From NCBI GenBank assembly GCA_039090855.1, contig CM077006.1, forward strand, positions 53,267,336-53,331,335: a DNA stretch of 64,000 nucleotides. The letters run 5' to 3'. Position numbers and translations under genes: made by a program. Below the pieces are notes generated by a model. The model had not been told where the DNA came from. It ran no database searches and worked only from the letters and a program-made list of their open reading frames with translations. This DNA is from Macrothele yani. Lineage: Eukaryota > Arthropoda > Arachnida > Araneae > Macrothelidae. Within the stretch, counting starts at the first letter, position 1; each line of letters begins with the position of its first letter. Of this stretch, positions 63,982-64,000 are shown piece after piece.

Positions 63982-64000
63982 CTGTCAACATTTTACTTTC

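Overview
The window is eukaryotic, repeat-dense nuclear DNA with no recognisable host gene, no rRNA and no convincing canonical tRNA gene. Almost every coding-looking stretch is a transposase or reverse transcriptase remnant. The mix (many Tc1/mariner lineages with TA target duplications, RTE-clade LINEs, tRNA-derived SINEs, hAT-like non-autonomous elements with 8-bp target duplications, foldback elements and Helentron/pearl-like tandem-repeat elements) fits an invertebrate. An arthropod is the most likely guess, but the sequence alone does not fix the taxon.

Layout. 0-9 kb: two hAT-like non-autonomous elements (one carrying a decayed Tc1-like element), a mariner-like transposase of the DUF4817 kind split by a Tc1-like element, and the first of three copies of one Tc1-like family (7.3, 45.9 and 60.7 kb). 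9-12.3 kb: a 175-bp tRNA-containing element, a pearl/HINE-like tandem-repeat element, a 5'-deleted mariner and a 78-bp palindromic satellite. 13-21 kb: a SINE, a mariner with long TIRs and three Tc1-like elements. 21-24 kb: an RTE fragment abutting a 0.78-kb foldback element. 24-31 kb: mostly unassigned AT-rich DNA, with a Tc1/mariner junction, a tRNA-like sequence inside 78-bp inverted arms, and a hAT-like element rich in GGGCTCG. 31-37 kb: a degenerate RTE with an inverted 3' tail, two more 175-bp tRNA elements, Tc1-like copies and clustered SINEs. 37-45 kb: two tandem-repeat elements ending in a GACGGAC microsatellite plus hairpin, one with a three-part higher-order repeat of about 456 bp, plus Tc1/mariner debris and a foldback element built on GGTGCA motifs. 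45-50 kb: a SINE with an internal minisatellite split by a Tc1-like element, a mariner, and about 20 tandem tRNA-like 66-bp units. 50-56 kb: a 5.5-kb hAT-like insertion that contains a full-length RTE retrotransposon with an uninterrupted 932-codon ORF, the only intact autonomous-looking gene here. 56-64 kb: sparse DNA, a hAT-like element inside a SINE, the third Tc1-like copy, a CACTA-ended element carrying a SINE, and a minisatellite.

The parts do not form an operon or pathway. The window is a stratigraphy of nested insertions. The most unusual items are the palindromic satellite and its relation to the tRNA-like/inverted-arm element at 27.6 kb, the CTCF-motif-like and DR1-like periodic arrays, and the tandem tRNA-head array. 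All alignments were made by eye; coordinates of degenerate elements are approximate, while ends with stated TIRs and target duplications were read base by base.
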